Assembly (NCBI GenBank): GCA_947846985.1
Contig: CANTUZ010000002.1
Span: 154,933,889 to 154,997,888, forward strand
DNA: 64,000 bases
From: Fratercula arctica
Taxonomy: Eukaryota > Chordata > Aves > Charadriiformes > Alcidae
Direction: 5' to 3'
This document shows positions 50,401-63,400 of this stretch, one piece after another. The notes under the pieces were generated by a model. The model was not told the DNA's origin, searched no databases, and saw only the letters and a program-made list of their open reading frames with translations. The position numbers were made by a program, and so were the translations under genes. Each line of letters starts with the position of its first letter. Position 1 is the first letter of the stretch.

Positions 50401-53269
50401 TTGACACAAGTCAAATGGCACCCAAATATAAAAGATGCACTAAGTAAACTTGGCATCATTGCGCATAATGAAACTTGAAAAAAAAAAAAATAATAACTGG
50501 CTAACCACTGAATAAGCTCTGTGTTTTGGACATCCACCTCATATTGAGCTGATGCTGCTTAACTCGGCAGTACATGAAAACAGATTCCAGAAGAGAAAAA
50601 CTAACCATTAACTTTCACTATGAAACCAGTGTTTTCCAGCCAACCCTGACTGAACTAATTAAGAAGCCTCTACACACAAGCATAGACTTGTCAGCAACTG
50701 TCAGTCAAAATTTGTTACAAGACTGGTGATTCTGCAGCTTTCCAACACTCAGGTTTTTCTGCCCATTAAGAACAGAAAACCCTGAGTAGTAAGAAAGAAT
50801 TGATAACAACTTCGCAATGCCCATCTAAATTACTTTCTGTGTACTTGATTGCTACCTCAACTCATCAGGGAACTTCAAAAAGAATTCCTTCATAATGCTT
50901 ACAACACAATGAAAGCTTGCACAGGAGTCACCTACTCCATGTGAGATATGAGACACTCAGACTTTAGTAGTGGTCTTCAAAACACAATGCACTCTGTTGC
51001 TTTTAAAGAGCACATGCTTAAATTGCTTGTTCAAAGTTGAAGCTTGCAGTAGGACTTCCCTTGGTAAGCATCGCCAACTTGAACTCTGTGCCAGCCAGAG
51101 GTGGGCTACGGCATGGATGTTCTCAGTCCGTGAATCTCAACTGCCCTTTGCAGAACAGCACAGGACCTAGCTCAAAGGCTACACTCCTCTGGCAGTTTTT
51201 AGATACTCCTGCTCCCTCATTTCAGTTACAGACTAGAAGTTAAGTTTGAGGAAACCACTCCAGAAATTGGTTACTCTTAGAAGCACACATTAAAACATAA
51301 AAAGCAAGCTCAGTCCAAAACAGAACCGCAAGTTAAATACATCCTACATCTTGTGGGTAATAAAAAAAGAACACTGAGAAATGTTTAGTAATAAAACTTG
51401 ATTTTTACTTTAGCAACAATAACAGATGGCTAAGCTATAAAAATAAATCGTAGCTAAGATCATGTTTCAAAGGAAGTTTCAGGGCATCTGCAGATGAACC
51501 CACGGTTCAATGCTAAATGGATGTGAACTCCAACATTAACATCAGTGATTCTAAAAGAAGATTCTGCTCTACCCGTATGGCAAAAATCAAACATCAGATT
51601 AAGTCTATGCAAAGGTAGTCTATCACTACTGCAAAGCAACCTCAGTTCTTTATAAGAAAGCAAATTTGCTGGTTGCCTGCTATAAAACCACCTTTTTTTT
51701 TTTTGACTTCTTGCTATAGGAAGCTTCAGCTCAAATCTTTCTTCTCCATTCACTTTTACTTATCCTCCTGAAGCTAAGTTGTACCTTAAAAGTCTATTGT
51801 TATATTAAGCCTTTCCCTATCCTATATAATTTCTCAATGCTGTCTTACAATATCTCATGTTACTTGCTACACTAAAACCTGTGGTTTAGGTTTATGCATT
51901 AACAATAGAGAGGGTGATCTGACATGAAAGATTTCTTGGTGGTTCTTGACCTGTGTTAGACACCTGCCAAAAGCACATATTATGCTTTGTCTTTTATTCA
52001 CAGATTAAAATGCATTTATGCCAATATAACTCTCATTCTTTACAGCTATATTGGCATACAGGCCTTCATACTGTGCATCCAAACATCTAGCAACACTAGA
52101 TGTCTAGTTCCACTTGCTAAGTTAGGAGCGCAACTAATTACTTGCATCCTCCAGGTGAGGTCCACAAAGCTCTGTTTCAGTTCCTCTGAAGTTAAGTCTG
52201 AAGATTTGGCTTCAAAAGGAACGTAGCAAAGAGCCATCAGGTTTGCTTTGAAGGAAATAGTTCAAGGAAGTTTAGATGCTGCACTACAGATGAACAAAAA
52301 GGGCACAAGGTTATATACACATACCCCTTTCATAAAAAAAAAAAAGGGAAAACCACATATAATTGACAAGCTTGTATGGCATAAGAGGATACTCACACAT
52401 ATACAAGACTAATACGCACCATGAAAATTTGTATTTCATCCACTTACAGGTAAGTTTTCCACAACAAACCATTACCTTGGCTTAGTGGAATCAGTAAAAT
52501 GAACTATCATAACCCTCATTTTTGCATCTTATCAAAGCTTTACATAGGAAAAAAAGCTGCAAGTGGAAGACCAAGTACAAGGTGGTTGTTGTTTTTTTTT
52601 AACTGAAACAGAAAGTTAATTTAAATATTTCCAAATAACTTTTCTATTTCTCAAAATACGTGAGAATATTAAGCATTAGGTAACCAAAGACAAATAAGGA
52701 CTTTTAGGAAAACAGAGATGAGACATCTGGGGGTGGTTTTTTTTGCTTTTGGCGTTTGGTTTTTTGGCGGTGGGGTGGGAGAACTGTGATGTTTTAGTCC
52801 AGGCTACACAGCTTCCTGCTTTACTGGAGGAAAAAAAAAAAAAAAGCTTGCAAGAATGACTGAAGCACAGTCCTGTGTCTAACAGTCAATTATTCAACAA
52901 CTGAATTTGCTATTTCAGTAGGATATTATCTCCTATATTTCTTTTGAACTTCCATAAATCTAAATCCTGAAGTGATTCAGTACTGGATGTATTACACAAA
53001 CAGAATTCTGAAGAACTACGTGGCATTCAGGTTTTCATTCCTCAAAAAGGTACTTAAAGGACTTCAGTTTTCCTAACCTAGGAAGAGATGTTGCATGCCC
53101 TTACAGCATTATAATATATAAATTACATTGCTATCTTATTGCATGTTTAACTTCCCTATGACTACTCAACACTGATATTTTTCCACATTTGATGCTGCTT
53201 CCTTTGATGTTATGCTGTTAACACCCAGTTGTGAAGTGTTCCTGAATACCAACTAAATGATTCAACAGC

Positions 53270-53287
53270 TTTTTTTTTTTTTTTTTT
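53270..53287 (+). repeat. Poly(T) run, 18 bp
   Basis: Uninterrupted T in the CYRIB 5' intron. Confidence 0.9.
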
Positions 53288-54798
53288 AATTTAAGCTACA
53301 CAAATGATATAGTTTCTTAGGAATATGGCAAAGCTTAAGATAGAGTTCTGACTCAGTATCAGCATAACAGAAATGAAACCATAACCTGCCCCAGGAAGTT
53401 TGCAGCAATACTCATCCACTTGCATAATAAAAACAGTAAGACAAGAAAAGGTCAAAAAGGCTTTCCCATTCAACATTATTAGTAGTGTATTATCAGCTCT
53501 GAGCAACCTCAAGACCCATAGCCCTATTCAGTAATGCTTAAACAGTGGAACCCTTATTTCTTACAATCTCAGGGTAGACCACTTTCCTCTGGACTATACT
53601 GGGTCACATGAACGGAAAGGAACTTCTATCATGAAAGGAAGCCAACCACTGAAGAGTAATGTGCCACCTAAAACATCTTTTTAGTTGTGTTAGTGAGTTC
53701 TAACCATAAATTGGTTCTTCAACAGTATCAGAAATTGAGTGCTGAAGCCATAGTTAACGTGCTAACAGGTAAAAGCGTAAGATGAATCTAGACCTAAGAT
53801 GGTTAGACTAGAGCTACAGCAGCTTCACAGACAGCATCTCTGCTGCTCAGAGGCAATGGACTTGTTTATTCCAGATTTCAACAAACACAGACTAGTTTTT
53901 AAGCAGCCTGAAAAGCCCTTTCTCAGAAACAACAGCAGTAAGTTTTGCCACATGCTTCTCACAGACCCGAGGGCTGAGCAGTTACAGGGGATACCCAAGC
54001 AGTTTGCTTTAACTCCTTGCCCCCAAGGCCCCTAGGACCACCCCACTCAGTCAATCTCAGCAGAGGCAGCTCCTCCGTAATCGTAACTCATACACAAGCC
54101 AGAAGGCAACACTGTGCAAGAGTGACCACGACACAGCCTTGGGACACGCAGTAATTTCTGCAGAGAAGGATCAGAGGATCTCTGCTTTGGCTAGAGTAAC
54201 TGTCACGTAGCGCTAAGGCTCTTGAAAACACCTCCAGCTCTACCAGGAGTCCTTTGAGCTCCACCTACATGGAAAGATCTGTAATAACCATTTCAGCTAA
54301 AATTAAGAAAAAGAAAAAAAGAGAGGGAGATGGGGGAATGAAGAAAAAAAGGGAATCTCTTCAGACCAGCTAAACAGTAACATTCCAGTAGCAGAAGTCT
54401 GAGATTATTTTAATACAAAGGAAAACATGGGTGATTAGATGCCCCAGTAAAAATGATTAACAGGAATACTCAAGACAATTGTATCAATCACTAGCTGTTC
54501 GGAGAGGAAGAATCTAACCATGTTGTTTTAACCTGTGACCTCAAGTGTTTATTGGCTAGCATTTAAGATGGAAGCATACATAAAAATTACAGAATACAGG
54601 GTAACAAACATAAGAGATGTACCATGGGAACGTCTGGGCCCAGCATAGCTTTGACCAATAGTCAGGGAAAAAGAAAAAACCAGTAAAACGGGAGCCATAC
54701 AACAAGGTCTTAATCCTGCATTGTAATTTAATGATGCTGTCTCAACAGCTGCACACTATTTCTGCTTGATAATTTCCAAAATTAATCCCACAATGAGC

Positions 54799-55055
54799 TA
54801 AAAGGAGGCAAGCTGCATCAGGGGAAGTTCCAATGGGACATAAGGAAAAGGTTCTTCAATGAGAGGGTGTTTGGCCAGTAGAACAGGCTTCCCCGGGAAG
54901 TGGTCACAGCACGAAGCCTGCCAGAGTTTAAGGAGTATCTGAATGACGCTCTTAGTCATAAGGTTTAGTTTTAGGTAGTCCTGTGAGGAGCAGGGAGTTT
55001 GAGTTGATGATCCTGATGGGTCCCTTCCAACTTGAGATATTCTATGATTCTAAAT
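54799..55055 (+). mobile_element. CR1 LINE 3' fragment, diverged
   Basis: The left part resembles CR1 ORF2 end (GCATCAGGGGAAGTTCC, ACAGGCTTCCCCGGGAAG), and the right part is a 3' UTR ending GGGTCCCTTCCAACTTGAG and ATTCTATGATTCTA. Antisense to CYRIB and within its 5' intron. Confidence 0.88.
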
Positions 55056-55953
55056 AATAAAACTGCAGTTATGAGGTCAAGCAGCAAGCTGACTATTAAC
55101 CAGATCTGAAGGACATGTTAGTAGTCCAAATCCCTACAGAGTTAAAAGTAACAAAAAAAAATCCCCAACAAAACCTAGAAACGTCCTTTAGCAAGCATTT
55201 AGGAATCCTTCTGTAAGTCAGGAAGTGAAATACGCAACATCTGACATTAACCTAATAGAACAAACCACATTAAAACATAACACGAAAATCCAGTCACCTG
55301 TCTCAACAAGCACAGATTTTCAGGTCACATGTCTTTCTGATGAGAAGAGTTTACATATTTTGCTAGTCTGTTTAAAAGTGACTTTTCAAAAAGCCAAAAC
55401 AACCCTTAAATAAATGTCTTTGATTTGAAGGCTCATTGGACAAACAGAATTAAACAGTTCACGTTGTCCTGAGCAACTATTTACAGGTGGAGAAAAATAG
55501 CAGCGTTACCTTCATAAACCAACTGAAGTCTCAAACAGAAGAGTTTACTAAATGAGCCATGAAACCGAATTCAGAACTTGCTTCTTTTTAAACTTACTCT
55601 ATGAACTGTTGCAGCCAGACTGCTGCGTATAAAGCAAGGATATTCTGGAAGAGCTCTACACTGAATTCCGCTTGATTTCATTAAAAAAGCCTGTCACTGA
55701 TCATTTACAGATTATTACCATCTTTATTCAAGGTTTTAAGTAATTTTATGTCCCCTGTGAGAGAAAAGATACCACATTACATTGCGTCAGCACGGGCAGA
55801 TTATTTACATTCTTTTCTAATACATACTATTAGACTTTAACACAGGATTGCACAAAAGCTTTTAGCCCCTCAATCTATTCCCATGCTATCACAGCCAGCC
55901 ACGCTAAACAAGCCCCAAGACAAAATACGTAAGAGACAGCTCAGTTTGGCCTA

Positions 55954-55985
<32 letters not shown>

Positions 55986-56607
55986 CCAACAAAAACCCCA
56001 CAAACTTGTCAGCTTTTCCTCTTTCTTGCCTTAGATACCAGCATTAATACAAAATAAACGGATGCTGGCAGAACATCAGTAACATGATCAGAATTTCTAC
56101 CAAAATATTTTATAGTGAGTGTTAATAACACGAAAAGTACTTAACCCCCATACACTAAGAACCATTTCAACAAACCCACTTTCACATGGACGACAAATCA
56201 ATTCAAGAAGCTCTGCGGAACTGCAAATATAACTTACAGGCAAACCTACAGCAATATATTTAGAGCGACACTACCAAGAGAGATTGTTTTTCATTTGTGG
56301 CACAAATGGGAAGTAAAAGTGGTTTCAGTTGTCAGAACAACATTAATATTTCTTCATGTATTTACAGTATACAACCTCATTGTGACAGATTATTCTTTTA
56401 CCTCAATGGTTCCCATATTACCCTGCTGTTGGTACCTGGTAGACACTGCAGAGAAAGCTTTTCAAGTTGCTCAGAAGCATTTGTAACTTCACCACTTTCT
56501 ATGCTGGTAATATAGGTTTCCCTAAATGAAAAAAGTCCTTCTGAAAGCACACATTAAAAGCTGCACATTTTTAACACCTATTCCCTTGTTTAATAGAGGA
56601 AACATTT

Positions 56608-56755
56608 CATAGAATCATAAAGTGGTTTGAGTTGGAAGGGACCTTAAAGATCATCTAGTTCCAACTAGATCATCTAGTTCCATGGGCAGGGACACCTCCC
56701 ACTAGACCAGGCTGCTCAAAGCCCCATCCAGCCTGGCCTTGAACACTTCCACTTA
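56608..56755 (-). mobile_element. CR1 LINE, short 3' end with internal duplication
   Basis: The plus strand reads TTTCATAGAATCATAAAGTG then GGAAGGGACCTTAAAG, the reverse of a CR1 tail, up to CAGCCTGGCCTTGAACAC. A 19-bp period is duplicated (GATCATCTAGTTCCA at 56,649 and 56,668). Confidence 0.9.
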
Positions 56756-57601
56756 GCATTCAGCAAAACAAATCAGAACCTTACTTTATATTTCTTGCAC
56801 CACATTTGACTTTACGTAAACTTCCCAGAGAGTCGAAGCCATAGAGAAGTCCGTAAGATATGCAATATGGCCTTACTCAGCACAGGATCTCTTCCGAATG
56901 AGGCCCTTCACTTCTAACTTTTTGTAGGCAGACAGCTACAGGGACAACTGGAAACAAACTTTCTTGCTCCTTTTAAATTTAGCACACATTAAGGGATTTG
57001 CACTAAAAGACTGAAATCATTAGCAAAGAGATTTTAAAGATTCTGCTCACAAGGAAGGAGGACATTTAAAAATGTGTCAGCCAGACAAATAACTCTTATA
57101 AGCTCTTATAAGAGCTATACAAGCCACAACAAAGCGTTCTCAAAATTAATAAGAAAATAACAGGTATGCATTTACTTCTACTTTGCAAACATAATAATGA
57201 AGGTGTTTTCATATTTATTAAAATTAGCACAAAATGCAAAACCTGTTAATCCACAAACACTGCAATATCAGTTCTGGAACAGGGACTCCACAACATGTTA
57301 ATCAGCTTGCTCGAAACTTCTCCCCATCATCATTACAGGGGAACAATTTTAAGTTGTATGGAAAGATTTTTAAATCTTCAAGCATTCAGCCAAGTGCAAG
57401 CTGCATAGGAGAGATAAAGCTATAAAGTAAGAATGAATAATTATCAGAGATTATACGCAAAACCAGGAGATAATTATCAAGATCTTTTCTGAATGACTGA
57501 TACTCAGGAAAAATAATCCCATACAAGTAAGTTAACGTAATGAAAAAGAAAAGCTAATACAAGAAAAACAGGGCAAACGCTAAAATGTCACATGTCACAT
57601 A

Positions 57602-58528
57602 ATGTCAGTCCTCTTCAATATATTCAGTCCTCTTCAATATATTCAGTCCTCTTCAATATATTCAGTCCTCTTCAATATATTCATCAATGATCTGGATGAG
57701 GGGATAGAGTGCACCCTCAGCAAGTTTGCTGATGACACAAAGCTGGGGGGGGCGGCTGACACACCGGAGGGCTGTGCCACCATACAGAGAGACCTGGACA
57801 GGTTGGAGATCTGGGCAGAGAGAAACCTTATGAAATTCAACAAGGGCAAGTGGAGGGTGCTGCACCTGGGGAGGAACAACCCCATGCACCAGTACAGGTT
57901 GGGGGCTGACCTGCTGGAGAGCAGCTCTGTGGAAAGAGATCTGGGAGTCCTGGTGGACAACAGGATGACCATGAGCCAGCAATGTGCCCTTGTGGCCAAG
58001 AAGGCCAATGGCATCCTGGGGTGCATCAGGAAGAGTGTGGCCAGCAGGTCAAGGGAGGTCATCCTCCCCCTCTACTCTGCATTGGTGAGGCCACACCTGG
58101 AGTACTGTGTCCAGTTCTGGGCTCCCCGGTTCCAGAAGGACAGGGAACTGCTGGAAAGGGTGCAGCAGAGGGCTACCAAGATGATTAGGGGACTGGAACA
58201 CCTCTCTTATGAGGAAAGGCTGAGGGATTTGGGTCTCTTCAGTCTGGAAAAAAGACGGCTGAGGGGGGATCTTATCAACACTTATAAATACTTAAAGGGT
58301 GGGTGTCAGGAGGATGGGGCCAGGCTCTTTTCAGTAGTGCCCGGGGACAGGACAAGAGGCAATGGGCACAAACTTGAGCACAAGAAGTTCCAGCTAAACA
58401 TGAGGAGGAACTTCTTTACCCTGAGGGTGGCAGAGCACTGGAACAGGCTGCCCAGAGAGGTGGTGGAGTCTCCATCTCTGGAGACATTCAAAACCCGCCT
58501 GGACATGTTCCTGTGCAACCTGCTCTAG
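57602..58528 (+). pseudogene. CR1 ORF2 C-terminal fragment (reverse transcriptase), 308 codons
   Basis: The frame starts just outside the element at a chance ATG, crosses the 19-bp repeats, then reads [20 protein letters not shown], the FADD catalytic box of the RT palm (residue 42 on), [11 protein letters not shown], and the CR1 tail with [33 protein letters not shown] and [16 protein letters not shown], ending CNLL-TAG. The endonuclease and N-terminal RT are missing, so it cannot mobilise itself. It is open to the normal CR1 stop, but there is no sign of host use. Confidence 0.9.
57606..57681 (+). repeat. Four tandem copies of a 19-bp unit at the CR1 5' junction
   Basis: The unit CAGTCCTCTTCAATATATT occurs four times without mismatch, then continues into CR1 sequence (CATCAATGATCTGG). 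Three extra copies add 57 nt, 19 codons, so the RT frame is kept: units one and four are both read as VLFNIF. Confidence 0.97.
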
Positions 58529-58615
58529 GTGACCCTGCTCTGGCAGGGGGGTTGGACTAGATGATCTCCAGAGGTCCCTTCCAACCCTATGGTTCTATGA
58601 TTCTATGATTCTATG
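57606..58615 (+). mobile_element. CR1 LINE, 5'-truncated, relatively intact 3' kilobase
   Basis: This carries the C-terminal half of CR1 ORF2 and the complete short 3' UTR, ending in three ATTCTATG-type units. The 5' edge is four perfect 19-bp copies (57,606-57,681) of the segment coding SVLFNIF. Flanks TCACATAATGT (57,595-57,605) and TCATATAATGT (58,616-58,626) look like a target-site duplication with one mismatch. The open frame and near-perfect flanks suggest a younger insertion than the other CR1 pieces here. Orientation is opposite to CYRIB. Confidence 0.95.
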
Positions 58616-60382
58616 TCATATAATGTTATATATCAGTGTCTGTGATAATGGACAGCTGAAACATAACTAAAAGAAATACCACCTGGATAAAATAAGCCCT
58701 CATGGCTACTTAAGACATGTGTGCTTGTCTGCACCACACCAAGGTCCAGCTGGCTTAATATTTCTACCTTAGCAAGACCTGGACACGCTCTGCCCCAAGG
58801 GATGTTCACGTGTCTCATTCTCTTGTCGGCGTATTCCCAGAGTTGGGGGCCTGAGCTGAGAGACCTGGGTCAGGTCTAAAACACGGTAGGTCTCAGCGGG
58901 CTCTCGGCTGATGTCTTCCCAGGCCAAAGTCAATGCTGGAAACAAGTTTGTGCAGCACTACCCCTGAGCTAAAAAGCACTGCTTAGTCCTAAAGGCAATG
59001 CTGAATTTAGACAAATACTTTACCACAGAGTTGCAGACAAACAGCTACTTTCTAGAACTACCAAGTTTCAGTCAGCATGGAAATCCTGACAAAATTCTCT
59101 CTCCAAGAGAGATGGGGGATGATGGGGTGGGAAAGGAAGCCGAAGCAGGGAAATGGACAGAGGACCCCTCCCCCTACTGAGCTTATGAGCTTTTCAGTTT
59201 TCTGTATGGGGCAAGCTATGCACTCAAATTTAGTGACAGGCATACATTATTTATTCACATCATATATAATCACGTATATTAACCTAAAAATTACTATCAG
59301 ATAATTACAATGTTATAACTGTGATAATTACAATCCTTGGACCCAGGTGCATAACCCCATTCTGGGCTAAGAACTCTCTCCTGACGCAAGTTTACTTGGC
59401 CCTGTGTCTCAAATGCTAGCAGTAAACGGGAGGGTAGGATTCAAGCTTTATAGATAATATATAGCAAGGTATAATCACAGAGGGAATCGGAATGCATATT
59501 TAGTTTACAGCTTTGTGGAGGTCTTCCCCCATACTGAAGACTGGTACTTCATTTACAACAAAGTGTTTGAGAAAAGAGCTGTAAATCTGGTACTATCAAT
59601 GCCCATATGATTTAGCTATGTCAAGACATATTCAGATGTATTAAATTCTCCTCTTTCCTTGTGATTGCCTTGTAATAGTACAGCTCAACGTCTTAACTTA
59701 CAGGCTGGTAAAATGCTACTAAGTCGTCATTGCTCTTCACTGACTTTTACCATTCTAAACCTACAGGCAACCTACAGATGACTTTAAATGCCTGTAAATT
59801 ATGATACAACTTAGTTTTAGCATCACATATTATTTTCAGGGAAAATTATACCTCAAACACCCATAGAATAATTACAAGTACATTAATAGCATCTTCCAAG
59901 CACCTGCACACTCAAATTAGTATGCTCGGCCACGTTCAACTTCTAAACTAGATTTTGTTAGTTTCTTTTTTTCTCTCTCTTGCCAGGTCCTGAAGAATCA
60001 GATTTAAAGTTTCAGTGTTCACACTATCAGACTTCAAATAGTCTTTATATAGTAGGAGGTACAGACATGTTGTATCAGTCTTGGTAGAAAAGGCAAATAG
60101 ACAATGTTTAACATCCCACTACAGAAAAAAGGCTAGTCTTTTTTTTTTTCCCCTACTGTGAGAGCAGGAATTTAATCACTTTGTATTCCAATTTAAATAC
60201 CCACACATTATCCACTGCTACCAAGCCTTTTGTCTGGTAAACTACAGTTAATTAAAAAAAAATAAAATTATTGCATGAACTACTTCTTGCTTTCAATAGA
60301 TCAAAATACTTTCTACTCCTTGGCCCGAAACATTATGGAAAAGAAGCCTTCTACAATCAAAGACACCTAAGGAATTGTTTAC

Positions 60383-60461
60383 CAGTTGGTAGTATCTTCT
60401 TGCAGTCTTAACAGAGAACTTCCTTCCTCAGATTGCTGATGTCGCAGCTCGTCTTCAGAAT
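60383..60461 (-). other. Exon-like segment, candidate CYRIB 5' exon
   Basis: On the minus strand a good acceptor (CTTCTGTTTGTTCAG) is followed by 79 nt and a moderate donor GTAAAC (GT at 60382-60381). One frame is open throughout (SEDELRHQQSEEGSS then LLRLQEDTTN). Its trailing TG would join G-TAC or G-TTT of either first coding exon in frame with the MGN start. It may be a 5' UTR exon, an alternative coding exon or a chance match. I do not recognise the peptide. Confidence 0.35.
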
Positions 60462-63400
60462 CTGAACAAACAGAAGAATCCCATTAAACAGAAACAGTAC
60501 ACAGTATTTCAATTACATAAGCCAGTACCAGCGGTAAGTCAAAGTTAATCCTGCAGTGATAAGGAACCTACATAGTTCTTTAGGAATGTAAATAAAACAT
60601 GCAGATTTCAAACACAGTTGTGATTTTATGGAAGTACATTACAAGCAAATGGAGAGGCATCCTTACAAACTCTTCTGTGAGTCAGTAAAGCCATTAGCTA
60701 TCCGTGATCACAAGCATCAGAGCACTGCACCTCAGCCTGAGTTAAGTTACACAGTTATAGCACCAAAAAAACCCCAGAGCATTCCATCTCTGCATTACTG
60801 AGCCAAGTTACAAACAGTTGCAGCAGAAAAAGTAGGTCTCAGTCCAAGTTTTATTTACAATGTCATATCTATTGCGCACAGGGAAAAACGCTTCATTGCT
60901 GCAGTTTTCATCAGTTAAAGACAAATTTGGCCAATGGCAGTTTTTACCTTTTTGAACTTATGCTAGTATTACTAAGATTTCCTACTTCAAAACTAAGTTT
61001 CTTGTGTAGAAAATTAGTACTTGTATGGTCAGACAGAACAGCATTTCCTACGGAAATGCGGTACCGAGATCTACTGCAAGCATTTGAAGGCATTCGTTTG
61101 GAGCAGGTTTATAGAGCAACCTTTTTTTGTATAATAATAGGATGATGAACTGGTCCAAACTGACACATTTCTGTTGTGGTAAAAGGTTCGTAAGCCTTTT
61201 CCATTTGGGGGTTTTGTAGGCAGCTTCTGTTTCAGGGATTTTGGCTAATTTAAATACTTGAGTGTCATCACTTAAGCTGTCTCCAGTAAAACCACTGTTG
61301 TTCCTACTTCAAGTATTGTTCCTGGTACCAGAATCCACCCTGTCAATATGTCACATCTCAAGGGTTCTTTTAAAAGTTGATCTTCCCATTTTGTACTACA
61401 ATTCTCTTTCTGCTTCTACAGCAGTCAAGCACATTCTGCAACACAACTGTTTTTAGCACAAACTTGGTTTAGAAATATAAAAACCTTGTCATGTTAAGGA
61501 CATTTGCAGATCCAGCCAGAGGCATGAAATATTCAGTGTTAATTTGTATTCAGTCAGCTATCAGCAGCTCCTCTTGCATCACATAATCCTGATTAACAAG
61601 CATTTAACAAAAATATGCTGCTCTGCAGTGAAATTTCTAATCACAAAGGCCATGGTATTACGTATTTACCCCAGCTTGAGAAAGGTGGAGGGAAGGGGAT
61701 GAGCTATGCAGTATCAAGGTTGGGGGTGATTTTAGTCACAGTGAAAACTATCATTAAAAGATACCACCCACTTCCCACCCCCACCCCCACCCCCCAACAT
61801 AAAAAGAGAACCTTGTGACCTGAACAGCACAGCTAGGAGAAGAAGAGGCAAGGACTATGAGTTTTTATGCAAAATTTCATCGACAAATTGAATATAGAAG
61901 ATCTCATGTTGGAGGGGACCCATAAGAATTATTGATAAAATGGTAAAATCAATAAAATTAAAGGATCCTATTTGCAGCTACACTGAAGCAAATAGTTGCA
62001 ACAGATAAAAAATAAAAACAAAAAAAAAGTGATATTAGTCAACAATAACTTTTGCCAATTTGTCTCAAGGCAGTATCTAACATAAGCAGGTGCCTGGCAA
62101 ATTAATGCTGGGGTTTTTTCCTGCAAATGTTGTTGTGTGAAGCACTACTACTCTCTCTCGGACAAAGGGAAATCTAAAAAAACATCCAAGACATCTTATT
62201 CACTTTGGTAAAGCCTAGGCTTTGTTTTAACAATTGTTCCACTATGCTATTTCAGTCCCTTTCACTCACGGTCCTTTTGCCAAGCAACTGTATAAAGTTA
62301 ACGATCGGTTAAAGCGTTCTGAATGGAAGCCATAAGGTGTCATACTCACACGCTGCTTGGTGAGCTGCTGAGCAGCAGCACCATCACTGTCTGCAGCCTG
62401 GTAACAGGATTTGAAAGTTCTGCTGGCTGAGTGACCATTTATGCAATTGCAACATGGGCAATTTCCTTCAACACGCTCAACAAAAATACTTCCTTCTACC
62501 CTGCTACGCTACAGTATGAAAAGCTTCCTATTCAGTACCAGAGAATAGATTATTTTCAAGCATAATTGATCACTTCATTAAACAGAAAACTTGTGTCGCA
62601 CTTTCACTGGAGCAACTCACATATCGTGTTGCCAAATTTGTATGTTTAAATTTCCTCATGAATACCTGAAGTCACATGCAGGATTTTCTTTCACTGAAAG
62701 CGGTACCTAAACCTGCTGGAGACACTTCTGCCCTTCCAGCCCACACTGCTCTGCGTTGCTCCCTCTCCTGGCTGCCCAGCATCTCCCATGCTGTAGTTCC
62801 TCCCTGACATCCCACAGGATGGCCTTCAAGTAAGAAAGGGAAGAGAGTGCCAGAAGCCACAGCTGCGTAGCAATTCTGGATGGGAAAAGTCAATGTGGCA
62901 ACACAGCAGTAGGTACAGTGGGCTGGAGGGATTGTGGAAACATCCACATGCAGAGGAACTATGTGATCTGCCAACGCTGGGCAAAGAAAAATGTCTGGTG
63001 TGACAGGAAGAACTGGAGAGGAACTGGGCTGCTGCAGAAGCACTGGCCAGGAGCCACCGGGCAGCACTGGACATCGAGAGGACAGGGGTGCCCAAGTGGG
63101 GGCACATGCAGAAAGCTGCAGACTTGCGGTCCCTTTGGAAGATTTCCCCAGCTTTGAAACCAACAATTCCTTATATGTGATCTAGACTAATCCGGTTCAG
63201 TTCACAAAACCTGTCATGGAAACTTTAACTTATTTTTTCCTTCTTTTTAAATAACAGATCCCCAAATTGTAACCTACAGTATAAATAACAGAGCTGAGAA
63301 AAACTAAGTAGCTGCCATCTTAGCTTTCAGTCAATATTTGTTCAAATATTACATTTCTTTACTTCAATAGGCCTTTGTGGAGTAAATGAACACTGTTTCT

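Noticed and set aside
62672..63166. 164-codon minus-strand frame as a gene
   Set aside because: No domain, no splice context and overlapping frames on both strands; kept only as a compositional oddity.
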